NCBI GenBank assembly: GCA_004293725.1
Contig: REAW01000018.1
Coordinates: forward strand, 17,189 to 81,188
Source: Curvibacter sp.
GTDB taxonomy: Bacteria > Pseudomonadota > Gammaproteobacteria > Burkholderiales > Burkholderiaceae_C
Length of the DNA stretch: 64,000 nt
Reading direction: 5' to 3'
The notes under the pieces are model-generated. The model made no database searches. It saw only the letters and a list, made by a program, of their open reading frames with translations, and had not been told where the DNA came from. Below are positions 56,042 to 63,007 of the stretch, one piece after another. How positions within the stretch are numbered: the first letter of the stretch is position 1; each line of letters opens with the position of its first letter. The translations under genes and the position numbers were made by a program.

Positions 56042-57147
56042 GGTTTGCCTCCATTCGCCGGCGATTTGGTTTCCAGGCACTTGGCCATGATGCGCGCCGC
56101 TTCGGCCATGCGCGGCCCTGGTCGCACCAGCACGTTGGCCTCTTCGGTGGGGAAGATGCACACCCGGTTTTCGCGCAGGGCGCGTATGGATTGCCAGCCG
56201 GGCCGCGCCATCAAGGCACCTGCACTGCGCTGACCGATAAGGATCACATCCGGATTGGCCCGCACAATGAACTCAGGGTTGAGCTTGGGGAACGGCCCCA
56301 GCTTGGCCGGCACGATGTTTTTGGCGCCCAGCCGTGTCAGCGTTTCACCGATGAAGGACGATTCGCCAGCCGCATACGGCCCTTCGTTCACCTCAAAGTA
56401 CACCTTGGCACCACGCGCTTTGGTCGGTAGGGACTGGGCGGCAGCCGAAACCCCGGCGTCAATCGACCGCCAGATGCGCTGGGCGTCCTGCACCTCCAGC
56501 AATTGGCCAACCTTGAGCATCACCCGCTGCACATCCGCGTGGGTTTTGGGTTCTAGGGCAAACACCTTGATACCCAACGACTCCAACCGCTCACTCGCGC
56601 GAGATGACTTGGCCATCAGCACCACATCGGGCTTGAGGGCGACGATCATTTCGATGTTCGGGTCCAGCCCGCCGCCCACCTGGGGCAGTTTTTGCAGGCT
56701 AACCGGATAGGTGGAGTAACGGTCCACCCCCACGATGCGATCGCAGCGGCCCAGCTCACACACGGTCTCGGTCAATGAAGGCAGCAAACTCACGATGCGC
56801 TGGGGGGCAGCAGGCAGCGTGACGGTGACGCCACGGTCGTCGATGACTTGCAGCGCATGGGCTGCTTGGGGAAAAAAGTACGCCAACGCGAGCACCACCA
56901 TCAGGCAGAGCACCAGCGCGTTTTGCTCCGTGTCCCCCGCCCGCTGCGCGGGCTCCTCCTTTACCTGCGCAAAACGCACTGGCGCCCTGCCTTCCAACCC
57001 ACACTTGAGCAGGCGCAGTGCCCAAGGGCTTTGCGTAGGTAAAGGAGGAGCCCGCATTGCGGGCGGGGGACACGGAGCAAAGTGCTTGGGCACTGCGCCT
57101 GCGGGCCACAAACCAAGTCGGCACAAAAGGTAGTCCAACCAGGCCAT
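56038..57147 (-). CDS. btuF: Periplasmic cobalamin-binding protein with an unusual N-terminal extension
   Basis: A periplasmic-binding protein of the TroA/BtuF type. PQRIVSLLPSLTETVCELG, RIVGVDRYSTYP, IEMIVALKPDVVLM and the C-terminal RPGPRMAEAARIMAKCL define it. The ATG at 57147 overlaps the cobU stop by one base (TGATG), but about 80 residues precede the signal-peptide-like ALVLCLMVVLALAYFFPQAA. That extra stretch is made of two hairpin repeat elements (56903-57102) inserted near the start. Translation may instead begin at M84 (56901) or a GTG at 56913, which would give a normal signal peptide. The mature receptor is intact. Confidence 0.85.
   Translation of the reverse strand: MAWLDYLLCRLGLWPAGAVPKHFAPCPPPAMRAPPLPTQSPWALRLLKCGLEGRAPVRFAQVKEEPAQRAGDTEQNALVLCLMVVLALAYFFPQAAHALQVIDDRGVTVTLPAAPQRIVSLLPSLTETVCELGRCDRIVGVDRYSTYPVSLQKLPQVGGGLDPNIEMIVALKPDVVLMAKSSRASERLESLGIKVFALEPKTHADVQRVMLKVGQLLEVQDAQRIWRSIDAGVSAAAQSLPTKARGAKVYFEVNEGPYAAGESSFIGETLTRLGAKNIVPAKLGPFPKLNPEFIVRANPDVILIGQRSAGALMARPGWQSIRALRENRVCIFPTEEANVLVRPGPRMAEAARIMAKCLETKSPANGGKP
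56903..56992 (-). repeat. Hairpin repeat element copy 1 (42-base core with locus-specific arms)
   Basis: The core is 56927-56968, in minus orientation (GGTAAAGGAGGAGCCCGC, 3 bases, GCGGGCGGGGGACACG). The 24-base arms 56903-56926 and 56969-56992 are complementary except at three positions, all of which are G-U pairs in RNA of the core-sense strand. The arms are unrelated to those of the other two copies. Confidence 0.75.
57009..57102 (+). repeat. Hairpin repeat element copy 2 (42-base core with locus-specific arms)
   Basis: Core at 57035-57076 in plus orientation, differing from the other cores at few positions. Arms 57009-57034 and 57077-57102 pair with 16 consecutive perfect base pairs (AGGCGCAGTGCCCAAG), then one G-G mismatch and one G-U, then CTTTGC. 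It is inverted relative to copy 1, 16 bases away, so the two could also pair with each other. Confidence 0.75.
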
Positions 57148-57731
57148 CACTCAGCATCCTTCAAAGTCAAAGGCAGCCCAGCCGCCATCAAAGTGACTCG
57201 CTGGCAAACCGCCGCCACGTCCTGGTTCAAGCGGCCCAGCGCGTCCACAAAGGCACGCACCTCGCGCCCCATCGGAATCACGCCCAGACCAATCTCGTTG
57301 CCCACCAACACTACTGGCCCGGAAGCTTCTTTAACTGCTATCAAAAGAGAAGCTGCTCGCGCAATATCCATGGTCACCGGAGCACTATTTGGCACATATT
57401 CCGCCGGCATCAACAGATTGGTAAGCCAAAGCGTCAGGCAATCTACCACCACCAGAGTGCGGGCATTGCTGTGCTGGCGAATCGCTACGGTCAAATCAAG
57501 GGGTTCTTCGATCGTACGCATGCCGGGCACGCGCTCCGCGCGGTCGGCCTGGTGGCGGGCAATGCGCTGGCGCATTTCCTCGTCCCAGGGTTGCGCGGTA
57601 GCAATAAGCACAGCCTGGTGGTCGGGTGCGGCGTCCAGCCACTGGCGAGCCAGCAGCTCGGCGCGGCGCGACTTGCCGCTTTTCTGGCCGCCCAGAATCA
57701 GTTCGCTTTTTGCAATGGCCAAGGTGTTCAT
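57147..57731 (-). CDS. cobU: Adenosylcobinamide kinase / adenosylcobinamide-phosphate guanylyltransferase
   Basis: A 194-residue bifunctional enzyme of nucleotide-loop assembly. ELILGGQKSGKSRRAELLAR is the P-loop, VLIATAQPWDEEMRQRIARHQADR carries the guanylyl-accepting histidine region, VVVDCLTLWLTNLL the Walker B, and VLVGNEIGLGVIPMGREVRAFVDALGRLNQ the signature. Its ATG overlaps the upstream gene's stop by ATGA. A dispersed repeat copy inside it (57336) reads as RAASLLIAVKEA. Confidence 0.94.
   Translation of the reverse strand: MNTLAIAKSELILGGQKSGKSRRAELLARQWLDAAPDHQAVLIATAQPWDEEMRQRIARHQADRAERVPGMRTIEEPLDLTVAIRQHSNARTLVVVDCLTLWLTNLLMPAEYVPNSAPVTMDIARAASLLIAVKEASGPVVLVGNEIGLGVIPMGREVRAFVDALGRLNQDVAAVCQRVTLMAAGLPLTLKDAE
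57336..57395. repeat. Dispersed ~55-bp repeat, copy inside cobU
   Basis: CTGCTATCAAAAGAGAAGCT, GCTCGCGCAATATCCATGG and AGCACTATTTGGC match the other copies in reverse orientation. It is read in frame in CobU. Confidence 0.55.
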
Positions 57732-58579
57732 GCTCGAAACGCTCCAGATTGGTCTGCGTCCATCCAGTCCATGAAGATGCGGTGCATCTTGCGCACACCA
57801 TCGGTTAGCGCGGCTGGGCCGGGCTGCAGAATATCTGGCGACTTGATCTCAAACAGCTGTTGATGGCGTACCGCGCTCACATTGGCCCAGCCCTCTCGCG
57901 CCGCAACGTTTTCCGGGCGAAACTTCTTGCCGCACCAGGAACCCAGAATGATGTCGGGGTTGCGGCGCACGATCTCGGCACCATCCGCAATGATGCGTTG
58001 CTTGCCCATAGGTTCGAGCGCCAACTCGGGGAAGCAATCGTCCCCTCCGGCAATACCCATTAGCTCCGAGACCCAGCGGATGGCGCTGATGTGGGGGGTG
58101 TCCCACTCTTCAAAAAACACCTTGGGGCGGCGGGCTCCGGCGGCAACCTTGGCCGCCACCGCCGCTTGCATGGCGCGGAGGTCCGCCTGCATGGCAGCAA
58201 TGCGCTGCGCGCCCTGCTCCACTTCGCCCACCATGGCCGCAAGCTGGTACAGCATGGAAAAAATCTCGGCCACGCTGCGCTGGTTGAAGATGGTGACCTG
58301 TACCCCCCGCTTGACCAGGTTCGACGCGATGTCCGCCTGCAGGTCCGAGAATCCCAGCACGCAGTCGGGCTGCAGCGCCATGATCTTGTCGGTCTTGGCA
58401 CTCAAGAATGCACTGACCTTCGGCTTCTCTTCGCGGGCCCGACGCGGCCGCACGGTGTAGCCAGAGATACCCACAATGCGATGCTCTTGCCCCAGCAGGT
58501 AAAGCCATTCCGTCGTTTCTTCGGTGAGGCAGACGATGCGCTGGGGACCATGCGCAAAGTGCAGCAAGTCCTGTGTCAT
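57728..58579 (-). CDS. BtuF-like cobalamin-binding protein without a signal peptide
   Basis: A 283-residue protein of the TroA/BtuF fold (PQRIVCLTEETTEWLYLLG, RIVGISGYTVRP, IMALQPDCVLGFSDLQADIA, WDTPHISAIRWVSELMGIAGG and EIVRRNPDIILGSWCGKKF). The start at MTQDLLHFAHG (58579) overlaps the cobB stop as ATGA and leaves no secretion signal. Longer upstream frames read inside cobB and have none either. The protein is therefore probably cytoplasmic. It may bind a corrinoid for the assembly or adenosylation enzymes, but that is inference. Confidence 0.82.
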   Translation of the reverse strand: MTQDLLHFAHGPQRIVCLTEETTEWLYLLGQEHRIVGISGYTVRPRRAREEKPKVSAFLSAKTDKIMALQPDCVLGFSDLQADIASNLVKRGVQVTIFNQRSVAEIFSMLYQLAAMVGEVEQGAQRIAAMQADLRAMQAAVAAKVAAGARRPKVFFEEWDTPHISAIRWVSELMGIAGGDDCFPELALEPMGKQRIIADGAEIVRRNPDIILGSWCGKKFRPENVAAREGWANVSAVRHQQLFEIKSPDILQPGPAALTDGVRKMHRIFMDWMDADQSGAFRA

Positions 58580-60012
58580 GCATTTGCCCCGCTGGGTGGG
58601 GTGAACAGCTCCACCACCGCGTCGGGGCACGACGGAAACCACGCATGGAAATAACTGGCACGGACCGCACCGTGTTGCCACACCGCCTCGCCGGCATCGG
58701 GCAGCGGGTCTTGGTCCGGGCGAGCGGTGCGCGTAGAAGCCTGCAGCGTAGTACTGGTGGTGGAGTAATGGAAAGTGTGGCCGCGCAAGGTGCCACTTTG
58801 CAACTTGAGTTGTTGCGGGCCCAAAGCCGCCAAGCGCTTGTGCATGGTCACCTCACCCTGCAACAGACCCCACTGGGCATGGCGCGTGCCATCGGTGGTG
58901 ACCAGGGTGTCAAACAAAGCCATCATGCCGCCGCACTCGGCCCAGACCGGTTTGCCTGCAGCGATATGCGAAGCCAGACTCTCACGCAAAGAGATGTTGT
59001 CGGCAATCGTCTGCGCATGCAGCTCCGGATAGCCACCGGGAATCCACAATGCATCACACGGTGGCAACGCGGCATCTGCCAGGGGCGAGAAAAACACCAC
59101 CTCCGCTCCAAGAGCGACCAGAGTGTCCAGGTTAGCGGCGTAAATGAAACAGAACGCCGCGTCGCGAGCTACCCCAATGCGCTTGCGCAACAAAGAAGGA
59201 AGCTGGGGCGACAGGCTGTTCTGCGTAGGTAAAGGAGGAGCCCGCAAAGCGGGCGGGGGACACGTAGCGGAGCAGTCTGTCGCTCCAGCTTCCGGCGCCA
59301 CGTCAGCAGCAGTAAATCTAACCGACCACCGCTGCAAATCCTCCAGCGTCATACGCCCCAGCGGGGTTTCGGCCAAAGCATCTGCCGCAGCATCCAGGCG
59401 CTCCATCGCATCCGTGACTTCACTCGCCACCGTCAAACCGAGATGCCGTTCAGGCAATGTCATCGCGACATTGCGCATCACCGCCCCCATGAAATGCTCA
59501 GGCTCCCGCACACTGCCCTGCAGCATGGCCGCGTGCCGCTCACTGGCAACCCGGTTGGCCAACACACCCGCCCATGGCAAACCCGCCCGGTAATGTTGCA
59601 GGCCATACGCTAGCGCGCCAAACGTACCCGCCATGGCAGATGCGTCCACCACGGCCAACACCGGCAGGCCAAACTTTTCGGCCAGATCAGCAGCGCTGGG
59701 GTCCCCGTCAAACAGGCCCATTACCCCTTCCACAAGGATCAGGTCGGCCTCCTGCGCGGCCGCATGCAGGCGGGCACGGCAATCGGCCTCGCCGGTCATC
59801 CATAAATCCAATTGGTACACCGGCGCGCCGCTGGCCAGGGTGTGCCAGTACGGGTCCAGAAAATCCGGCCCGCACTTGAACACCCGCACCTTGCGCCCTT
59901 GGCGAGTGTGCATGCGCGCCAGCGCCGAAGTGATGGTCGTCTTGCCCTGCCCGGAGGCGGGCGCGGCAATCAGAATCGCGGGACAGGAAGCAGTAGCCAT
60001 GAAGACCTTCAT
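58576..60012 (-). CDS. cobB: Cobyrinate a,c-diamide synthase
   Basis: A 478-residue glutamine-dependent enzyme that amidates the a and c side chains of cobyrinate. N-terminal ATPase: ILIAAPASGQGKTTITSAL, VFKCGPDFLDPYWHTLASG and LILVEGVMGLFDG. C-terminal class I glutaminase: PVWAECGGMMALFD with catalytic Cys, and GHTFHYSTT. About 32 residues (241-272) between the two domains come from hairpin repeat copy 3 (59198-59293) and look like an in-frame insertion in the linker (CPPPALRAPPLPTQ). The start overlaps the btuB stop by ATGA. Function should be intact if the linker tolerates the insert. Confidence 0.92.
   Translation of the reverse strand: MKVFMATASCPAILIAAPASGQGKTTITSALARMHTRQGRKVRVFKCGPDFLDPYWHTLASGAPVYQLDLWMTGEADCRARLHAAAQEADLILVEGVMGLFDGDPSAADLAEKFGLPVLAVVDASAMAGTFGALAYGLQHYRAGLPWAGVLANRVASERHAAMLQGSVREPEHFMGAVMRNVAMTLPERHLGLTVASEVTDAMERLDAAADALAETPLGRMTLEDLQRWSVRFTAADVAPEAGATDCSATCPPPALRAPPLPTQNSLSPQLPSLLRKRIGVARDAAFCFIYAANLDTLVALGAEVVFFSPLADAALPPCDALWIPGGYPELHAQTIADNISLRESLASHIAAGKPVWAECGGMMALFDTLVTTDGTRHAQWGLLQGEVTMHKRLAALGPQQLKLQSGTLRGHTFHYSTTSTTLQASTRTARPDQDPLPDAGEAVWQHGAVRASYFHAWFPSCPDAVVELFTPPSGANA
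59198..59293 (+). repeat. Hairpin repeat element copy 3, in frame inside cobB
   Basis: Core at 59225-59266 in plus orientation (antisense to cobB). Arms 59198-59224 and 59267-59293 pair over 27 bases with four exceptions (59207/59284, 59215/59276, 59219/59272, 59222/59269), all G-U in plus-strand RNA. The arms share nothing with the arms of copies 1 and 2. Confidence 0.75.
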
Positions 60013-61856
60013 TGGGGTTGGTAGCGCAAGGTCAGGTAGGCCGCCCGGCCCGGCTGGTTGTAGCCCTGTGCGGTTTGGTAGAACTTGTCTCCCAAATTGA
60101 TCACACGGCCTTCGATGGCCCAGTCCTTGCGGATTTTCTTGCTGGCAAACACATCCAGCGCGCTGTAGCCGCCCAATGACACGGTGTTGGTGGCATTGTC
60201 AAAGGTATCCGAGGTGGACAGAAGCGTAGTGCCCAGCGTCCAGCTGTCCAAGGCGTAACTCAGGGTTCCGCTAAGTTGCAGGTCGGCGCGGCGCGCCAGC
60301 TTTTTGCCCGTCAATTGGTTGCGGGCATCCAAAAAATCCAGCGCAGTGCGATACGTCCATCTGCCGCCCTCGCCTTGCAACGCAAGTGTCCATCCGGCGA
60401 GATTGACGTAGGGAATATTGCTGACGGTCGGCTCACGGGTAATGAAACCTTGGATGCGGTTTTCGTAGTGGACCACGCTCAGCAATTGGTTACCCAGTGC
60501 CAAGCTGGCTCCCAACTCGGAGTTTTCGCCACGTTCGGGCTGCGTCGTTGCATTGCCCTGGAAGTTGGTGGGCACCGGATCAAACCAATACAGGGTATTG
60601 AAGCTGGGAACTTTGAAGCTGGTGCCGTACGCACCATGCACCCGCAAGTCGGGCGTGACCTTGTAACCATAACCCACCAAGCCTGTGGAAGCCGAGCCAA
60701 ACTGGGTGTTGCGGTCGTGTCGCGCATTGGCTTGCCAGCGGTGTGCGCCCGCGCTGCCGGACAGGCCCAGAAACGCGGATTGGGTGGTCCGGTCGTTCAC
60801 CGTGTAACGCTGGGTGCCATCCACGATTTCACGCAGGGCCTCCACGCCCCCAAACACTTTGCCTACCGGTGTAGCCACTTCGTTCTGCCAACTCCACTGC
60901 TGCTGCTCGGTGTTGAATCGGCTGGTAGAGGTACTGGTGAGGTTGGTGGATTTGTCGGCACTGGTGCTCAATTCGAAACGGGATTTCCAGGCCGGGAGAA
61001 CGTGCCCCGCCAACCCGATTTTGCGGATTGAACTGGTGGACTCGCCCCGGACATCGAAAGGGTTGCGTCCACCGTCATAGTGGTTCACACCATCGGCCTG
61101 CACTACCAAGCCTTCGAGGCTCCAGCCTTCCACAAACTGCCAGTTGAGGCTGGCTTGAACCGAGTTTTGGGCATAGCCATCGCGGTCGGCATTGAAGCCA
61201 GACGTATTGGTAGAACCGAGGCGGGGGTTGGTGGCAGAAAATCCCCCTTCGCTCTGGGTTTGCACGCCTAGTGCATAGCTGATGTTTTGCGTGCCGGCGC
61301 TGAAACCAGTTGCAAGCTCGGCGCGGTCCCACTCTCCTGCAGTCAGGCTGGCATAGGGGTGGAATCCCGCGCGCCCCTTGCGGGTGAAGATTTGCACCAC
61401 GCCACCGACTGCATCGCTGCCATACAGCGCGGAAGCCGGACCCTTTAACACCTCTATCCGGTCAATCATTTCCAGAGGAATGCTTTCGAAATTGGCAGTT
61501 CCCGAAGTAGAAGAGCCGTAACGCACACCGTCCACCAAGAGCAAGACATGGCGGTTTTCGGCGCCGCGAATGAAAACACTGGAGGTTTTGCCCAAGCCGC
61601 CGTTGGAGGAGGTCTGAACACCCGCCATACGCGCCAGCACTTCAGAGACAGAGCGACCCGCGTTGCGGCGTAGCGCGTCCTGGTCTATGACTGTCACATC
61701 GGACATGACATCGTCCGCCCGCGTCGCAGTGCGTGTGGCGGTCACAACGACTTCTTGCAATTGACGCACCTCGTCCGTTTGCGCCCACGATGGAAAACCA
61801 AGGAAAAAACCCAAACCCAGCGCCAAGAATCGCGCTTTCGAAAACAAAAAAGACAT
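60009..61856 (-). CDS. btuB: TonB-dependent vitamin B12 receptor
   Basis: A 615-residue outer-membrane receptor. The signal peptide is MSFLFSKARFLALGLGFFLG up to SWAQ. The TonB-box-like region is LQEVVVTATRTATRADDVMS. The plug holds VIDQDALRRNAGRSVSEVLAR and GAENRHVLLLVDGVRYGSSTSGTANFESIPLEMIDRIEVLKGPASALYGSDAVGGVVQIFT, the hallmark of BtuB-type plugs. The beta barrel ends in YLTLRYQPQ. The ATG at 61856 follows the B12 riboswitch leader. It is the first gene of the cobalamin operon. Confidence 0.94.
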   Translation of the reverse strand: MSFLFSKARFLALGLGFFLGFPSWAQTDEVRQLQEVVVTATRTATRADDVMSDVTVIDQDALRRNAGRSVSEVLARMAGVQTSSNGGLGKTSSVFIRGAENRHVLLLVDGVRYGSSTSGTANFESIPLEMIDRIEVLKGPASALYGSDAVGGVVQIFTRKGRAGFHPYASLTAGEWDRAELATGFSAGTQNISYALGVQTQSEGGFSATNPRLGSTNTSGFNADRDGYAQNSVQASLNWQFVEGWSLEGLVVQADGVNHYDGGRNPFDVRGESTSSIRKIGLAGHVLPAWKSRFELSTSADKSTNLTSTSTSRFNTEQQQWSWQNEVATPVGKVFGGVEALREIVDGTQRYTVNDRTTQSAFLGLSGSAGAHRWQANARHDRNTQFGSASTGLVGYGYKVTPDLRVHGAYGTSFKVPSFNTLYWFDPVPTNFQGNATTQPERGENSELGASLALGNQLLSVVHYENRIQGFITREPTVSNIPYVNLAGWTLALQGEGGRWTYRTALDFLDARNQLTGKKLARRADLQLSGTLSYALDSWTLGTTLLSTSDTFDNATNTVSLGGYSALDVFASKKIRKDWAIEGRVINLGDKFYQTAQGYNQPGRAAYLTLRYQPQ

Positions 61857-61939
61857 GAAATAAAACCCGACTAGGAGCTCTCCCCGGCTTCCCCGCCAGG
61901 GCATGAGCGTCACGGAGTTGCGCCAGGCGCAGCTCCACC

Positions 61940-62145
61940 GTGTTGGCCGGTATCCGGGCTGGTGGAGGCAACCTCCATCGTCTTCCCAAGCGCGTGTTCA
62001 AAGCACTCAGTGACTGTGATGAAAGCGGTGTCGGATGACACGTCCACTTACCGTTGCGGGGGCAGCGCAGGTTAGGTTGGCTGGTGACAGCGTCTCCCTC
62101 CTGCTTCCCGTTGAACTGCGGCATGTGAACCACACCGCGAGCACC
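61940..62145 (-). promoter_or_regulatory. Cobalamin (B12) riboswitch
   Basis: The minus strand contains the ordered conserved pieces of an adenosylcobalamin-type riboswitch. These are CGGGAAGCAGG (RC of 62099-62109 area), GCTGCCCCCGCAACGGTAAG (about 62049-62068) and the B12 box AGCCCGGATACCGGCCA (61944-61960). The leader then runs about 80 bases to the btuB ATG. It would repress btuB and the cob genes when B12 is abundant. I did not determine whether it acts by termination or by hiding the start site. Confidence 0.92.
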
Positions 62146-62199
62146 AACAGATGTATTTTACGCTGCGCCAGCTTTCGCTCACCCTACAATGAGCGATCT

Positions 62200-62424
62200 A
62201 TGGCGAACCAGACCCCCATCGACCAAATTGCCGAACGCGTAGAGCGCCTATTGGTGCGCTATGCGGAGTTGCAGCGCACCAACGCCCTGCTCACTTCGCA
62301 AGTAGAGACACTGACCCACGAGCGTGATGGCCTCAAATCGCGGCTCAATACCGCGCGAGCCCGGGTCGATGCGCTGTTGGAACGCATGCCCGACACCCTG
62401 GTCACCCAAAAAGACCCTACATGA
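62200..62424 (+). CDS. ZapB-like cell-division coiled-coil protein
   Basis: A 74-residue all-helical protein (IDQIAERVERLLVRYAELQR followed by TNALLTSQVETLTHERDGLK) with heptad-like leucines, in the small coiled-coil family next to zapA in beta-proteobacteria (DUF904/TIGR02449-like). It overlaps zapA by ATGA. Position and shape suggest a ZapB-like partner of ZapA at the division ring; sequence homology is too short to be certain. Confidence 0.8.
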   Translation: MANQTPIDQIAERVERLLVRYAELQRTNALLTSQVETLTHERDGLKSRLNTARARVDALLERMPDTLVTQKDPT

Positions 62425-62762
62425 AACAACTAGAAGTTCAAATCATGGGGCAAAGTTACCTGCTGGGCTGCCCAGAGGGTGGCGACGCACGCCTCCTGGA
62501 AGCTGTGGAGCGGGTGGACACCGCAATGTGCAAAATTCGCGACGCAGGCAAGGTGCGGGCACGGGACCGCATTGCGGTATTGGCGGCACTGAACCTGGCC
62601 TTTGACTTGTCGGAGCGCCCTGCCCCTGCTGCTTCTTCTGCGTCCGGCGCTGCCTCGCAGGTTACCTCGAGCCTTACAGGCAACCCTGATAGTTCCTTGG
62701 TGCTTCACTCCCTGTTGGAACGTTTGGATGCTGCGTTGGGTGAAGACGGCCGGCTACTCTGA
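62421..62762 (+). CDS. zapA: Cell division protein ZapA
   Basis: A 113-residue FtsZ-bundling protein. MKQLEVQIMGQSYLLGCPEG is the conserved N-terminal beta part, and ARLLEAVERVDTAMCKIRDA and RARDRIAVLAALNLAFDL the dimerising helices. The C-terminal Ala/Ser-rich stretch is variable in the family. It is followed by the 6S RNA gene, the usual neighbour of zapA in proteobacteria. Confidence 0.92.
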   Translation: MKQLEVQIMGQSYLLGCPEGGDARLLEAVERVDTAMCKIRDAGKVRARDRIAVLAALNLAFDLSERPAPAASSASGAASQVTSSLTGNPDSSLVLHSLLERLDAALGEDGRLL

Positions 62763-62800
62763 TTTCGTTAGTAGCGCCCACCATTCGCGTTCGGTCGGCC

Positions 62801-62806
62801 TACAAT
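62801..62806 (+). promoter_or_regulatory. Likely -10 box of the 6S RNA promoter
   Basis: TACAAT lies 7 bases before the start of the closing stem of the 6S RNA. I see no good -35 at a normal distance. Confidence 0.5.
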
Positions 62807-62812
62807 GGCACT

Positions 62813-62982
62813 GTCTGTGAAGCTGCCGGGCTTTATATTTCTTGAACCAATGCTCATTGAGCCAGGGCTTGGAACATTGCCCAGCGAGTGTGATCATCTC
62901 GCGTTAGATGAACCCAATGTTGGTGCTGACCTCGCCCACCTGAACCCCGGTTCAGGATGCCGGTCCGGTGGCATTCACAGAC
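62813..62982 (+). ncRNA. ssrS: 6S RNA
   Basis: A roughly 170-base RNA between zapA and the next gene. The ends GTCTGTGAAGCTGCCGG (62813-62829) and CCGGTGGCATTCACAGAC (62965-62982) form the long terminal stem of 6S RNA. The middle (CTTGAACCAATGCTCATTGA, then GGCTTGGAACATTGCCCAGC) gives the large central bubble that mimics an open promoter and binds sigma70 RNA polymerase. Position after zapA is the conserved context. Exact ends are estimates. Confidence 0.9.
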
Positions 62983-63007
62983 ACCCTACCTTTCGCCACC
63001 TTCCCCT

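Noticed and set aside
57011..57100. Hairpin element read as a rho-independent terminator between cobU and btuF
   Set aside because: No U-tract on either strand after the stem, and the same core is found inside cobB, where termination would be harmful. A pausing effect is not excluded.
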